From: CBDCWQ01 sp965223435
GTDB lineage: Bacteria > Myxococcota > Kuafuiibacteriia > Kuafuiibacteriales > Kuafuiibacteriaceae
Direction: 5' to 3'
DNA: 64,000 nucleotides
Assembly: GCA_965223435.1 (NCBI GenBank)
Contig: CBDCWQ010000001.1
Span: 62,001 to 126,000, forward strand
How positions within the stretch are numbered: position 1 is the first letter of the stretch; each line of letters starts with the position of its first letter. The notes beneath the pieces are model-generated. The model was not told where the DNA came from and searched no databases. It saw nothing but the letters and a program-made list of their open reading frames with translations. Position numbers and translations under genes: made by a program. Of the stretch, positions 44,485 through 53,422 are shown in pieces.

Positions 44485-46244
44485 GACTTGGTCTCCTTTG
44501 ATTTGTGACTTCCAAGTAAAAGTGAACGGTCCTTGGAGCGTGTTTCTCCGATAGCCGTCACGTAGACCGCTGCATCATCGAGAACCGGACACTCGTGTTC
44601 ACATATTCCGCAGCCGATACAGAGCTCCGGCCGCATGTAGGGTCGTTGTAAGGTTGTCTCTTTACCATCCCAGCGGGTGATGGGCACTTCGTAGGCCCCG
44701 ATGGCCTTGGGGCTTACTGGGCAAACCTCTTCGCAAACCACACAGGGTGTTTCCATCGCCCACGGCAAACAACGCCCGCGATTAAAAAAGGCGGTTCCGA
44801 CAGAAATCGGGCCATCTTCTTCGTGGTCGCCCACACCGAGCTTTCGTGCGAGCGACGTCTTTTGAATGGCGCCTGTCGGGCAGACCTCTGAGCAAAGCGT
44901 ACAGTTGAGCTGGCAAAAGCCAATGCTAAAATCCATGACCGGCGTCCACAGGCCTTCAAGCCCCCCCTCGGCCAGCCCTGAGGGCTGTAGCACGTTGGTG
45001 GGGCAGACATTGATGCACTGATCACACTTGATGCATCTTTCCAAGAACTCTGGTTCGGCCACCGACCCCGGGGGGCGAATCGCTTTTTCGTGAAAGCCCC
45101 GCTTGTTGACTGCAGCGGATAGCCGCAAAAAAGGATAACTCAAGGCACCGCCGAGCACGGCAAAAAGCCACCTTCGACGCGGAACTGCGGGGGCCAAGAC
45201 TTCCGTCTCGGGTACTTTGGAAATCACCCGCCTTTTGAACAACGTCGCGGTGCCATCTTTGATCTTGCCAACAATCTTGTCTTTCACCGGCAGGGGCGCA
45301 AGCCGAAACGAGAGCGCATCTTCTGGACAATCATCGATGCAATTGAAACAGACAAAGCACTCGCTTTTTCTGAGTGCCTGATGCGGATCTGACGCCCCTT
45401 CACAAGATTTGAGGCACAGATCGCAGTCGGTACACTTGGTTACATCACGGTCGATGCGCCACCACGAAAACCTGGACAGTACCCCCAAGAAGGCACCGAG
45501 CGGACACAATACCCTGCAGAAAAATCGAGGAACAACCAGGTTCATGCCCACCAGGCCCACAAGCATCAGCCCCACAACCCAGGCCCCAGAAAAAATTCGC
45601 TGCATCGGCGCCCCCGGCGCGCTCGAAAAAAGCGACAAGGGTTCAGGGTCAAGCCCCAGACGCTCCCGAAGAAGCGCGGCCACGTTGGCGGCAGCCAGAT
45701 CCGAGGCCGGGGCAATGGCCACGGTAAAGGTCCTGACCAACAGGCAAATGGGATCGAGTAGTCCAATCTGCAAGGAACCAAAGGCCGCGAGCACCAAAAA
45801 GACGGCCAGAAGAAGATATTTGAGCTGGTAGATGCTGCGATACCGATTTTTGTCGATGTTGTCTCGATTGGATCGAATGTTGAACAAAAAGCCAACAAAC
45901 TGGTGAAGCGTTCCGTAGGGGCACATCCAGTTGCAAAACACGCGACCCAATAAGAGGGTGGGCACCAAGACCCACATCCCGCGCCACAACCAGCGGTACA
46001 CGGTATGGGTCGACAGTGCGGTGGCAAAACCGACCAAAGGGTCGACCTCGAGGAACAAAGAGACGGGGTAGCCACCCATTCGGCTGAACCACGTGACCCA
46101 AATCAAAAAGACAAAAAGCGCGAAGAAAAAAACCTGGGAGACGATGCGAGTGGTGGTGATGCGAAGGACCCGGGCGTACCAAGGGCTCCCGTCCCGGTTC
46201 GGCCTCAGCCATTTGGGCCTCACAATCGTCCCCTCAGCGCTCAT
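44481..46244 (-). CDS. NapH/NosR-like membrane polyferredoxin
   Basis: 587 residues from the ATG at 46244, which overlaps the upstream gene's TGA (ATGA). N-terminal membrane helices (QVFFFALFVFLIWVTWF; then LVPTLLLGRVFCNWMCPYG) carry two NapH-type Cys motifs (CNWMCPYGTLH, CRVLCPLGAF). Several ferredoxin-like [4Fe-4S] sites follow: CTDCDLCLKSC, CFVCFNCIDDCPE, CIKCDQCINVCP, CTLCSEVCP and CIGCGICEHECP. It would pass electrons across the membrane from a quinol or donor to the exported Fe-S reductase beside it. A second cytoplasmic or periplasmic hydrophobic segment (RWLFAVLGGALSYPFL) lies between cluster groups. Confidence 0.9.
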   Translation of the reverse strand: MSAEGTIVRPKWLRPNRDGSPWYARVLRITTTRIVSQVFFFALFVFLIWVTWFSRMGGYPVSLFLEVDPLVGFATALSTHTVYRWLWRGMWVLVPTLLLGRVFCNWMCPYGTLHQFVGFLFNIRSNRDNIDKNRYRSIYQLKYLLLAVFLVLAAFGSLQIGLLDPICLLVRTFTVAIAPASDLAAANVAALLRERLGLDPEPLSLFSSAPGAPMQRIFSGAWVVGLMLVGLVGMNLVVPRFFCRVLCPLGAFLGVLSRFSWWRIDRDVTKCTDCDLCLKSCEGASDPHQALRKSECFVCFNCIDDCPEDALSFRLAPLPVKDKIVGKIKDGTATLFKRRVISKVPETEVLAPAVPRRRWLFAVLGGALSYPFLRLSAAVNKRGFHEKAIRPPGSVAEPEFLERCIKCDQCINVCPTNVLQPSGLAEGGLEGLWTPVMDFSIGFCQLNCTLCSEVCPTGAIQKTSLARKLGVGDHEEDGPISVGTAFFNRGRCLPWAMETPCVVCEEVCPVSPKAIGAYEVPITRWDGKETTLQRPYMRPELCIGCGICEHECPVLDDAAVYVTAIGETRSKDRSLLLGSHKSKETKS

Positions 46245-47305
46245 CCAAGGTGCTCCTCTTTGACTCGGAGGGCACGCCAATCCGGATTGCCGAGCTTCCG
46301 CCCCGCGGCCTGGTCAAAATACGCGGGCAACGGCTCACCTTTGCGAAGAAGAAGCCGATCCCACCCAAAAGCGTCGGCCGCCAAAGAATCGGTCGAAGCC
46401 ACAATCGTGTGACCGGGGCGCACATCAGACAAACTCCCCCCGGTGGGGCCGCTTTTGTAGAGCACCCGGGTGCCATCGAGGACCACAAAAGTAGGCCGCA
46501 GCATCAACGCCAAATCCGAAATGATGCCATGAATGTCTTGGTGGAACTGGTTGCGACGTCCGCCCAACAAGCCGTACCAATTTTTGGTGGTCATCGAGGC
46601 TCGGCAAAGATTGTGATCTTTGACCGGAGCCAAACCGATGACCCGGTTGGCCCCAAGAAAGGGTCGCCAATAAAAAGGCCAACGTTCAATCCACGTTGCG
46701 CCCTTGACCTGAAGCATTTCAAAGTCACCCTCAGAGGGCATAAACACCCGCGCGCCGGCCTCGACCGAGGCGCGATGGATACCGCTCTTGATGAAGCAGC
46801 TCTCGGGGGACTCAATGGGGTTGTCTGCAACCCGCACTTCTTTGGCCCCAGCATCGCGAACCAGATGAACAAGAGCCTTCAGCACCTCCGGATTTGATGT
46901 GGCCCCAAGCGGCGCCGCGCGTTCGAAAGCCACGTTGGGTTTGATCACCACCACATCGCCCGGGGACACAAAACGGCCGACGCCTCCGATGGCATCGACC
47001 GCAAAGCGCAGCATCGCCTGAACATCTTTCCCCACGCCCACGCCCAAATCGGCCGCGGTGGGTGCGGCCACCGGCGCAAACCCGTTTTCAGGGAGGCGCT
47101 TCACCGCCTGGGTGGGTTTACCGCCCTCGCCATCGGGGTCTTGAAGAGACAAGGGCCAGTCCCTCGGCGCCCACGAAGCCCAGCCGGCCCCGGCAGCGAT
47201 TCCAAACACGGTCCCCGCCTGTTTGATAAAACGGCGACGCTCGTCCCGCCGGTGGGCCGCCCGCTCTGAAGCCCCCTCTTCCACGTCTGGTTCAGTCCGA
47301 TTCAT
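46241..47305 (-). CDS. DUF362 family protein, Tat-type N-terminus
   Basis: 354 residues with an N-terminal twin-Arg motif (DERRRFIKQAGTVFG) and a hydrophobic stretch. The body has DUF362 landmarks: VVVIKPNVAFER, SNPEVLKALVHLVRDAGA with VRVADNPIESPESC, IGLAPVKDHNLCRASMTTKN and WYGLLGGRRNQFH. DUF362 proteins are often Fe-S or thiol-linked and commonly sit beside 4Fe-4S ferredoxins, as here. Function is not established. It overlaps the DUF6599 gene by 14 bases and the NapH-like gene by 4, so it is clearly part of one operon. Confidence 0.85.
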   Translation of the reverse strand: MNRTEPDVEEGASERAAHRRDERRRFIKQAGTVFGIAAGAGWASWAPRDWPLSLQDPDGEGGKPTQAVKRLPENGFAPVAAPTAADLGVGVGKDVQAMLRFAVDAIGGVGRFVSPGDVVVIKPNVAFERAAPLGATSNPEVLKALVHLVRDAGAKEVRVADNPIESPESCFIKSGIHRASVEAGARVFMPSEGDFEMLQVKGATWIERWPFYWRPFLGANRVIGLAPVKDHNLCRASMTTKNWYGLLGGRRNQFHQDIHGIISDLALMLRPTFVVLDGTRVLYKSGPTGGSLSDVRPGHTIVASTDSLAADAFGWDRLLLRKGEPLPAYFDQAAGRKLGNPDWRALRVKEEHLG

Positions 47306-48353
47306 GGCCTTGGAGATTCTTCACAAACGCGTCGGTCACCTGAGCTACGAGCCGTGACATCGCTTGTTTCGCTTCGTCCAGGCTCGGCGCACCCTGAACC
47401 CCCAACACCAAGGAGCCCTTGGCGCGCGCTCCAGAGAAACTTCCTATATACCGATCCTTGGTCCAACTCACCCCGGGCCCGGGGACAGACTCGCCATAAG
47501 AACGAAAGCCCTCGGTGAACCGCTCGACCAACGCCTGGGCGGACCTAGGGTCTGCCCCAAGATGGACAAAGAGCTTGGTGTTTCCATCCTCGAGGGTGGC
47601 GACGTGCACATCCCGCGCAAACCCAAACGAAAACGCGTTCTCGGCCACGTAGGAAACGCTGCCGGGCTTGAGTCCGAGGGCCCCCACAAAGAGCGCAAAG
47701 GACCAAGGCACCGGGGCGGATGGAATCTCGCGACGGAACACGGTGCCGAGATGGGTCAAAAACGCGCGGGTCACCGCCCCCTCATCGCTGCCGATGGCCC
47801 GAATGTAGTACGAACCCCGGGTCACAAAGAATACGTTTCGGTCAAAAACAGAAAGGCCACCGTCCACAAACTGGGGGGTGGCGCTGTCCGGCGCTTCACC
47901 CGCCGCGGCCCCTAAGGCGTTGCTCGGGGTTTGGAGATCAAAAAGTTCAATGTCTACCGAAGCACCGCTGGAAGGATGATCGAAGGACACAAAGACCAAA
48001 CGCTTAAAACCAAACGATTTGTAGTATGTTTCTCGACCATTGATCTTGGTATAAAGATTCGACCCATCGAACGCAAAAACCTTCCCCTCGATCCAGCCTT
48101 CTTGCGCCAAACCCAGAGGAAGTGGGCCTCGTGGGGCCGCCGGAGGCTCCCCCTTGAGCAACGCGGGATCGACCACAAATAGATCTGGGTCCCCATGACG
48201 GCCCTTATGCGCGACCCAAAGGGCCAGCAACACCAGGCCCAAGAAGACCGCCCCACCCCAATAGGGGTCTGTCCGTGCGTAGGTTCGCCGGTAATGACGC
48301 AAAGGATTTCGAACAAAGATGCGATCTTCTTTGTTGGCGGTACGACCCATCAA
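47292..48353 (-). CDS. DUF6599-like single-span membrane protein
   Basis: 353 residues. One N-terminal helix (GGAVFLGLVLLALWVAH) precedes a ~280-residue extracytoplasmic domain. Recognisable elements are EGWIEGKVFAFDGSNLYTKING and YKSFGFKRLVFVSFDHPSSG, then FVTRGSYYIRAIGSDEG and GFARDVHVATLEDGNTKLFVHLG. These match the DUF6599 family, seen by me mainly in redox operons with DUF362. No Cys or haem motif is present, so it may be a structural or docking subunit. It is the first gene of the operon, with its promoter presumably in the gap before the divergent channel gene. Confidence 0.7.
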   Translation of the reverse strand: MMGRTANKEDRIFVRNPLRHYRRTYARTDPYWGGAVFLGLVLLALWVAHKGRHGDPDLFVVDPALLKGEPPAAPRGPLPLGLAQEGWIEGKVFAFDGSNLYTKINGRETYYKSFGFKRLVFVSFDHPSSGASVDIELFDLQTPSNALGAAAGEAPDSATPQFVDGGLSVFDRNVFFVTRGSYYIRAIGSDEGAVTRAFLTHLGTVFRREIPSAPVPWSFALFVGALGLKPGSVSYVAENAFSFGFARDVHVATLEDGNTKLFVHLGADPRSAQALVERFTEGFRSYGESVPGPGVSWTKDRYIGSFSGARAKGSLVLGVQGAPSLDEAKQAMSRLVAQVTDAFVKNLQGHESD

Positions 48354-48436
48354 AACGCCCTCTGACCGGGCGCCCCAATACTGGGCGAACCCAGGGGGCC
48401 TTTGTCAACCCGGCGACCTGCGATACACCACGCCCA

Positions 48437-49240
48437 ATGGATCGTTCTTGGCGGGGCCCCCTCCACGAGATCATCTTTGAGGCCGATACCGGTGCCGGCA
48501 AGGCCTTCGACGTCGCGCTTCTGGTTTGCATCGTCCTGAGCGTTCTTGCGGTCACCCTAGAAAGCGTCGCCGAAGTGCGCGAAGTCTACGGCCTGCCCCT
48601 ACGGGTCGCCGAATGGGTCTTCACGCTGCTGTTCACCGTCGAATACGTTCTTCGGATCCTGGCCGTCAAACGACCGATTCGATACATCGTGAGCTTTTTT
48701 GGCGTCGTCGATCTCTTGTCCATCCTTCCCACCTACCTTTCTCTTTTGGCCATCGGAACCCAGTCCCTGTTGGTCATTCGATCTTTGCGCCTTCTCAGGG
48801 TCTTCCGGGTGCTCAAATTGGGGCACCTCGTACACGAAAGTAAAGCGCTGATGGCCGCGCTGAAGGCAAGCGTTCCCAAAATCACCGTCTTTTTGGGTGC
48901 CGTCGCCACCCTCGTGGTGATCCTGGGCACCTTGATGTACCTCGTCGAAGGCGAGCGCCACGGATTCACCAGCATTCCCAAAGGCATCTATTGGGCGGTG
49001 GTGACGGTGACCACCGTTGGCTACGGGGACATCGCCCCCCAAACCACCGGCGGCCAAGCCATCGCCGCCCTCACCATGATTTTAGGGTACTCGGTCATTG
49101 CCGTCCCCACCGGAATCGTCTCCGTTTCGCTCGCCAACGTCGACCACCGAATCGTCAGCACCCAGTCCTGCCCCGCCTGCGGACTGCAAGGGCATGACGA
49201 CGACGCCCACTGCTGTAAATACTGTGGTCACGCCTTGTAA
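48437..49240 (+). CDS. Voltage-gated potassium channel-like protein with zinc-ribbon tail
   Basis: 267 residues from the ATG at 48437. Six membrane helices are recognisable, with an S4-like segment (SLLVIRSLRLLRVFRVLKL, Arg repeated at every third position) and the selectivity filter TVGYGD. It is thus a KvAP/Kv-type channel. After the last helix the tail ends in a compact Cys/His motif (CPACGLQGHDDDAHCCKYCG), a zinc-ribbon-like structure suited to a cytoplasmic sensor or assembly domain. This is unusual for bacterial Kv channels. The frame is open upstream to 48275, but that part is not channel-like. Confidence 0.93.
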   Translation: MDRSWRGPLHEIIFEADTGAGKAFDVALLVCIVLSVLAVTLESVAEVREVYGLPLRVAEWVFTLLFTVEYVLRILAVKRPIRYIVSFFGVVDLLSILPTYLSLLAIGTQSLLVIRSLRLLRVFRVLKLGHLVHESKALMAALKASVPKITVFLGAVATLVVILGTLMYLVEGERHGFTSIPKGIYWAVVTVTTVGYGDIAPQTTGGQAIAALTMILGYSVIAVPTGIVSVSLANVDHRIVSTQSCPACGLQGHDDDAHCCKYCGHAL

Positions 49241-49428
49241 AAACCGTGACTTCCAATCGCCGGCGCCCCCCTTCCGGGCCCGCCTTGGACGCCCACAACC
49301 CGGCGCCCAAAGGCGACACGTAGACAGGACTGTCAACACGCTCCACACCAAGGACCCCGCGGGCGGGGCCCGTATCGTGGAAAATCCAGGATTTACAGAG
49401 TGGCACAGTCGGTGCTTCTCATGAGCGC

Positions 49429-50424
49429 ATGACGGACACCGACCCGGCTGCACTTGAAGCCGTTCACACCTCTTGGTCCTCAGGCAAGGTTCTCGGCGTC
49501 GTCGCGCTCGCAACCATCGGCTTCGGATGGTGCGCCTATTTTTTGTTTGAGGGCCACATTGGCGCCGCCTTCACCTTGGCCGTTCCGGTGAGCATTGGCG
49601 CCACACTCGGCTATTGGTTTCGCGCCCTCAGGGTCGTCCCCTGGCTCCTGGCCCTAGCCGTCATCGGCATCATCGCCTGCGGTTTGGTGACCATGGAAAT
49701 GTCTGGGTTGTTCTGCGGCCTCATTTTAGCACTGATGTTCGTCTTGCCCGCCTTCGTGGGCATCGCTTTCGGCGCCTTGCTGCGACGCGCCTCTGGGAAA
49801 CGCTTGCCTTCGGTCCAGGCGCCCGCATTGCTCTTGCCCATCCTCTTGCTCCCTGCCCTGACCCACGGTTTGGAAGCCGCATGGGAGAGAGACTTCGGGG
49901 TCCACGCCATAACCACCCGCAAAACCATTCCGGTCACCCCCGAAGCCGCATGGAAGTCCATGCTCTTTTACGAAGACATCGGCGAAGAGCCACCGCTTAT
50001 CCTCAAACTGGGCTTGCCCAAACCGATTCGAACCGAAGGAGAGGCAAAAAAGCCCGGGGACATCACCGTGTGTGTGTATGACAAAGGCCACTTGGTCAAA
50101 CGGGTCATCGAGGTCCAAGAAAACGCCCGCCTGGTTTTTGAAGTCATTGACCAAGTCCAGTTCGAAAACCGATCCATCCGGCTGAAGGACGGCCAGTTCG
50201 TGTTCACCCGCACCCCCGCAGGACACACCGAACTCAGCCTCACCACCCGGTATGAACCCCTCCTATCCCCAAGGTGGTACTGGCGCCCCGTCGAAGAATG
50301 GACGGCGCACGCCCTCCATCAGCATGTCATCGACACCATGGCCACGACCTCCACCAGCAGCCCAAAAGACACCGACAGCGCCGATCTTTTGGCCAATCGG
50401 CCCTCGTCAGGCCACAAACGGTGA
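49429..50424 (+). CDS. Membrane protein with C-terminal SRPBCC-like domain
   Basis: 331 residues. The N-terminal half has four or more membrane helices (VLGVVALATIGFGWCAYFLF; VVPWLLALAVIGIIACGLV; LFCGLILALMFVLPAFVGIA). The C-terminal half starts with ITTRKTIPVTPEAAWKSMLFY and continues with VYDKGHLVKRVIEVQENARLVFEVIDQV and TELSLTTRYEPLLSPRWYW. That is the START/polyketide-cyclase-like SRPBCC pattern (helix-grip fold binding hydrophobic ligands). This suggests lipid or small-molecule sensing or transfer at the membrane. No ribosome site is clear. The 3' end faces the caspase gene, and a decayed inverted-repeat copy lies between the two stops. Confidence 0.78.
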   Translation: MTDTDPAALEAVHTSWSSGKVLGVVALATIGFGWCAYFLFEGHIGAAFTLAVPVSIGATLGYWFRALRVVPWLLALAVIGIIACGLVTMEMSGLFCGLILALMFVLPAFVGIAFGALLRRASGKRLPSVQAPALLLPILLLPALTHGLEAAWERDFGVHAITTRKTIPVTPEAAWKSMLFYEDIGEEPPLILKLGLPKPIRTEGEAKKPGDITVCVYDKGHLVKRVIEVQENARLVFEVIDQVQFENRSIRLKDGQFVFTRTPAGHTELSLTTRYEPLLSPRWYWRPVEEWTAHALHQHVIDTMATTSTSSPKDTDSADLLANRPSSGHKR

Positions 50425-50438
50425 CGGATCCTCAACGA

Positions 50439-50480
50439 GCAGAGCACATCTCATCACCTCACGGGAGGTCGTGCTAGGGT
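50439..50480. repeat. Collapsed copy of the inverted-repeat family between two stop codons
   Basis: AGAGCACATCTCATCACCTCA at 50441-50461 matches the left arm of the 9.4 kb element in 20 of 21 positions. It is followed by CGGGAGGTCGTGCTAG, a shortened right arm. The two halves form a small hairpin (AGCAC...GTGCT, ACCTC/GAGGT), like a miniature derivative with the gene and CTGGAC units deleted. Confidence 0.75.
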
Positions 50481-52006
50481 AAAGTGGTCTGGAAGTGGAG
50501 CCCAAGAGGGGCCGCGGGGGCCACGGGTCCAACGCCCAGCGTGGGCCCTTGGGCATCGGGCCACACCTTGAGGCCGAGCCACGTCAATCCGGCAACCGCC
50601 GCCGTGGCGTAGAGGACAACGGCCGTCGTGTTGAGCGTACCGATGGTGCGATTGACCGCCACTCGGCGCTCGTGAGTGCCACTTCGAGCCGCGCCTCGCC
50701 TCTCGAGCGCCCAAAGGCTGAAAGCACCTCCGAGCACCGCGGTCGACACCGCGCCCACCAACGCAATCTTTTGCACCACCCGGGGGGCAGAGTCTGCTGA
50801 CGGCAAGCGAGCCGACAGCAGGCGTTCATGGGTCTTTTGGTAAAGCGCCACGTCTTGGAACCCAAAAGGGGTCTGAAAGAGCGTCTCGAATGCCAAGTGG
50901 AGCGCACCTCGCACCGTTGTCGAGGGGGTGGTGGTCGCAAGGCGAGACAAGGCGGCATCCCCTGGTTCGGTGATGACGTACTCCACCATCGCCCGCGCCG
51001 CCCTGACGAAGAGGGGCCGGGTCTTCGGAACCCGAAGGGCCAAAACTTGTCCGGGCCTCGGGTGCGCATCGAGGATCCGAGCACCCAGCGCATCTTCGAC
51101 ATAGGCATGTCCAAGCTCCCACGCATCCATCAAAATCACACCGGAACCCGGGGCCCACTGAAGCGCGGTGTCATGGAGGTCGGACGGCGCCTTCACCACA
51201 AAATCGGGGCGATATTTCGGGTTCCGAATGCTGTGATTGGCAACCTCCAGGAAGGCCGCAACTTCACCGTAGCTCAATGTGCCATTCCGGTCGACGTCCG
51301 CGCTTCCTCGTAGAGCCGACCGGAGCTCGTGGCTGAACACGCCCGCCTGAAATCGGTCCCACTCGTGACTGTCCCGCGCCGATGACGTCGAAAGCACAAA
51401 CCCGGTGCGGGCGCGAGCACTGTCTGTGCCACCGCGGATAAAACGCTCGCCGTAGGGGACATGAGTTCCGCCGGGGCCTCGCTCAAAAGCCAGGTAATAC
51501 GACTTACAGGCGTCCACAAAAACGTGATTTCGGGCAGCTCGTGAAGGCTCGAGAATGCGCTCGTACAGATCAGACCGAGTGAGTCGCCCGTGATCGGCAA
51601 GAACAACATACCCCTCCCCTCCATCCACGTTCCCGTGCCCCGCATAAAACAAGAGAAGTTCGTCTTGCGCGTCTATTTTTGTCTGCACGGATTGAAAGGC
51701 TCGAAACAATTCGCGCCTCGTCGGCGAACCGAAAATGTTCACACCCTGGTAGAACCCTCGACTGTCGTCATCAAGGTCTACAAGCAAGGTGCTTTTTACT
51801 CCAGCCTCCAAGAACAGCTCGTGCATCAACACGGCATCGTCGTCGGCGTATCGAAGCGCGGGTGTTTGCTCGCTATCGGAGGCATTGACCCCAATGACAA
51901 TCGCGTATCGATCGGGCTCCTTTTCGCCGGCGAGCGCCACCGATACCCATAACAAGCACCCGAAAAAAGACGCCCAACAGCAACGAATCCGAAATGTAAA
52001 GCTCAC
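50474..52006 (-). CDS. Secreted/membrane caspase-family (C14) peptidase with EF-hand
   Basis: 510 residues. A signal peptide is followed by a caspase-like domain: YAIVIGVNASDSE, then His124 in FYAGHGN and Cys167 in VFVDACKS as catalytic dyad. At 237-248 there is a canonical EF-hand loop (DVDRNGTLSYGE), as in many bacterial orthocaspases, so Ca2+ dependence is possible. Two C-terminal hydrophobic segments (IALVGAVSTAVLGGAFSLWAL; TTAVVLYATAAVAGLTWLGL) place it in the membrane with the protease outside the cytoplasm. The GTG start overlaps the anti-sigma stop (GTGA), tying its production to the sigma/anti-sigma pair. Such proteins often act in regulated proteolysis or cell lysis. Confidence 0.9.
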   Translation of the reverse strand: MSFTFRIRCCWASFFGCLLWVSVALAGEKEPDRYAIVIGVNASDSEQTPALRYADDDAVLMHELFLEAGVKSTLLVDLDDDSRGFYQGVNIFGSPTRRELFRAFQSVQTKIDAQDELLLFYAGHGNVDGGEGYVVLADHGRLTRSDLYERILEPSRAARNHVFVDACKSYYLAFERGPGGTHVPYGERFIRGGTDSARARTGFVLSTSSARDSHEWDRFQAGVFSHELRSALRGSADVDRNGTLSYGEVAAFLEVANHSIRNPKYRPDFVVKAPSDLHDTALQWAPGSGVILMDAWELGHAYVEDALGARILDAHPRPGQVLALRVPKTRPLFVRAARAMVEYVITEPGDAALSRLATTTPSTTVRGALHLAFETLFQTPFGFQDVALYQKTHERLLSARLPSADSAPRVVQKIALVGAVSTAVLGGAFSLWALERRGAARSGTHERRVAVNRTIGTLNTTAVVLYATAAVAGLTWLGLKVWPDAQGPTLGVGPVAPAAPLGLHFQTTLP

Positions 52007-52827
52007 GGCTCAACCTCAAAAGAAATGATCCGTTGACCTGAAGCCGGCATGGGCAATCGCTGAGGGGGCGCCCAAGACGCCGTATTTTTGAGCGCCTGAA
52101 GCTCGGCTTCCACGGCCTTCACGCCCAGGGGCTTATGGGTAAAAAGCCCGTAGATATAAAGCGGTCCAGGCTGAAACGTATGGCGGCTGACGTTTTGGAG
52201 CTGGGTACTCGAAGGACTGGGTTTGACCAAAATGGCCGATGGGTTCTGTTGCGCGTCGGTATAAGCGGGGTAAAACCAACGAAGCTCGCCGTCGCCATCC
52301 ACCGAAAAAACCATCAGGTGTCGAAACGGTTTCTGACCGGCGTTCCGATAGGCGAACAACAAAGAAGCATCCCGGGGAAGACGCCGACCGGCCCGCTCCA
52401 CCACGTGGGTTTCACGCTGCACATAAACATCCAGGCCCACCCAAGCGTCGGCACTCAAGGCATGACCGCTCGAGCGGGACCTAAACCCGTCGGCCGAAGG
52501 GGTCGACAAAGAACGCCACCATAAACCTGCGCCCACGACCGCGACCAAGGCAGCCGCTGCTGCCAACCACGCTACACCAACGGGCATCCGGTTGGACGCG
52601 GGCCCTTGACGCACCTCACGCATCACTTCACTGGCCACATCGATGGCCTCGAGCGCTTCATCTGGTTCTCGAAAAGAAGAGACGGTTGAACGAACACTCT
52701 TCAGCCGTTCGTGACAAAGCGTACAGGAGGCCGCGTGTTGACGCATGGCTTCACGCTGCTCAGGCTCGAGGTCCCCGTCTATGAAACGAACCCATTCCTG
52801 AAGGGGGGCATGTTCGTACGCAGTCAA
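52003..52827 (-). CDS. Membrane anti-sigma factor with DUF4384-like sensor
   Basis: 274 residues starting at a TTG that overlaps the sigma gene stop by 4 bases. The N-terminal ~90 residues form a zinc anti-sigma domain (QHAASCTLCHERL, HxxxCxxC). A membrane helix (GVAWLAAAAALVAVVGAGLWW) leads to an exported domain with YVQRETHVVERAGRRLP and DASLLFAYRNAGQKPF, resembling DUF4384. The outside domain would sense a signal and the inside domain would hold the cognate ECF sigma. It sits between sigma and caspase genes in one operon. Confidence 0.9.
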   Translation of the reverse strand: MTAYEHAPLQEWVRFIDGDLEPEQREAMRQHAASCTLCHERLKSVRSTVSSFREPDEALEAIDVASEVMREVRQGPASNRMPVGVAWLAAAAALVAVVGAGLWWRSLSTPSADGFRSRSSGHALSADAWVGLDVYVQRETHVVERAGRRLPRDASLLFAYRNAGQKPFRHLMVFSVDGDGELRWFYPAYTDAQQNPSAILVKPSPSSTQLQNVSRHTFQPGPLYIYGLFTHKPLGVKAVEAELQALKNTASWAPPQRLPMPASGQRIISFEVEP

Positions 52828-53420
52828 CGCTCCACCTCCTGCACCGCCTGCTTCAGCCGCTCAACCCCCAAAAAGATTCGGGACTTGACCGTACCTACAG
52901 GAATGCCAAGGGCCTGAGAAATCTCGCGATTGCTGAGCTCCGCAGTAAAACGAAGCACCAAGACCTGCCGAAGCTTGTCGCTCAGGTTCAAAAGCGCCCG
53001 CTGGACCTGGCTATGGGCCTCGCGTGTCAAAAGCTGTTCGTCCTGGTGCGCGCTTTTCGGAATAGGTACCAGCTGAAAGGCCTTTTTGACACGCTCACGG
53101 CTGTTCTCTTTGCGCATCACGCTGCGGCTGTGGTTCACAACCGAACGAAAGAGGAAGGCACGAAAGGAGCCTTTCTCTTTGTACTTCGGCAGGTACCGGT
53201 ACAGTGACAAAAACGCATTTTGCACAGCATCCTTTGCCAAGTGCGGTTCCCCCACGCAGCGTTTCGCCACCCGAAGCGCCATCGCCTGGTGTCGCCGCAT
53301 GAGCGCCTCAAAAGCCGGGTGCGAGCCCTCTTGCGCCATTTGGACCAAGACCTCGTCGCTTCGATCGGCAAAGGCTGCTTTGGGCGGCAGACGTTCCGCG
53401 ATGTTACCGACGCTTTTCAC
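52824..53420 (-). CDS. ECF-type RNA polymerase sigma factor
   Basis: 198 residues starting at a GTG two bases after the preceding gene's stop. Region 2 (FEALMRRHQAMALRVAKRCVG, then KDAVQNAFLSLYRYLP) and region 4 (LSDKLRQVLVLRFTAELSNR EISQALGIPVGTVKSRIFLG, read across helices) are both clear. Region 3 is short, as is normal for ECF sigmas. It is probably inhibited by the anti-sigma encoded immediately after it and should drive its own operon plus other genes; I did not find a promoter motif I would defend. Confidence 0.94.
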   Translation of the reverse strand: MKSVGNIAERLPPKAAFADRSDEVLVQMAQEGSHPAFEALMRRHQAMALRVAKRCVGEPHLAKDAVQNAFLSLYRYLPKYKEKGSFRAFLFRSVVNHSRSVMRKENSRERVKKAFQLVPIPKSAHQDEQLLTREAHSQVQRALLNLSDKLRQVLVLRFTAELSNREISQALGIPVGTVKSRIFLGVERLKQAVQEVER

Positions 53421-53422
53421 GC

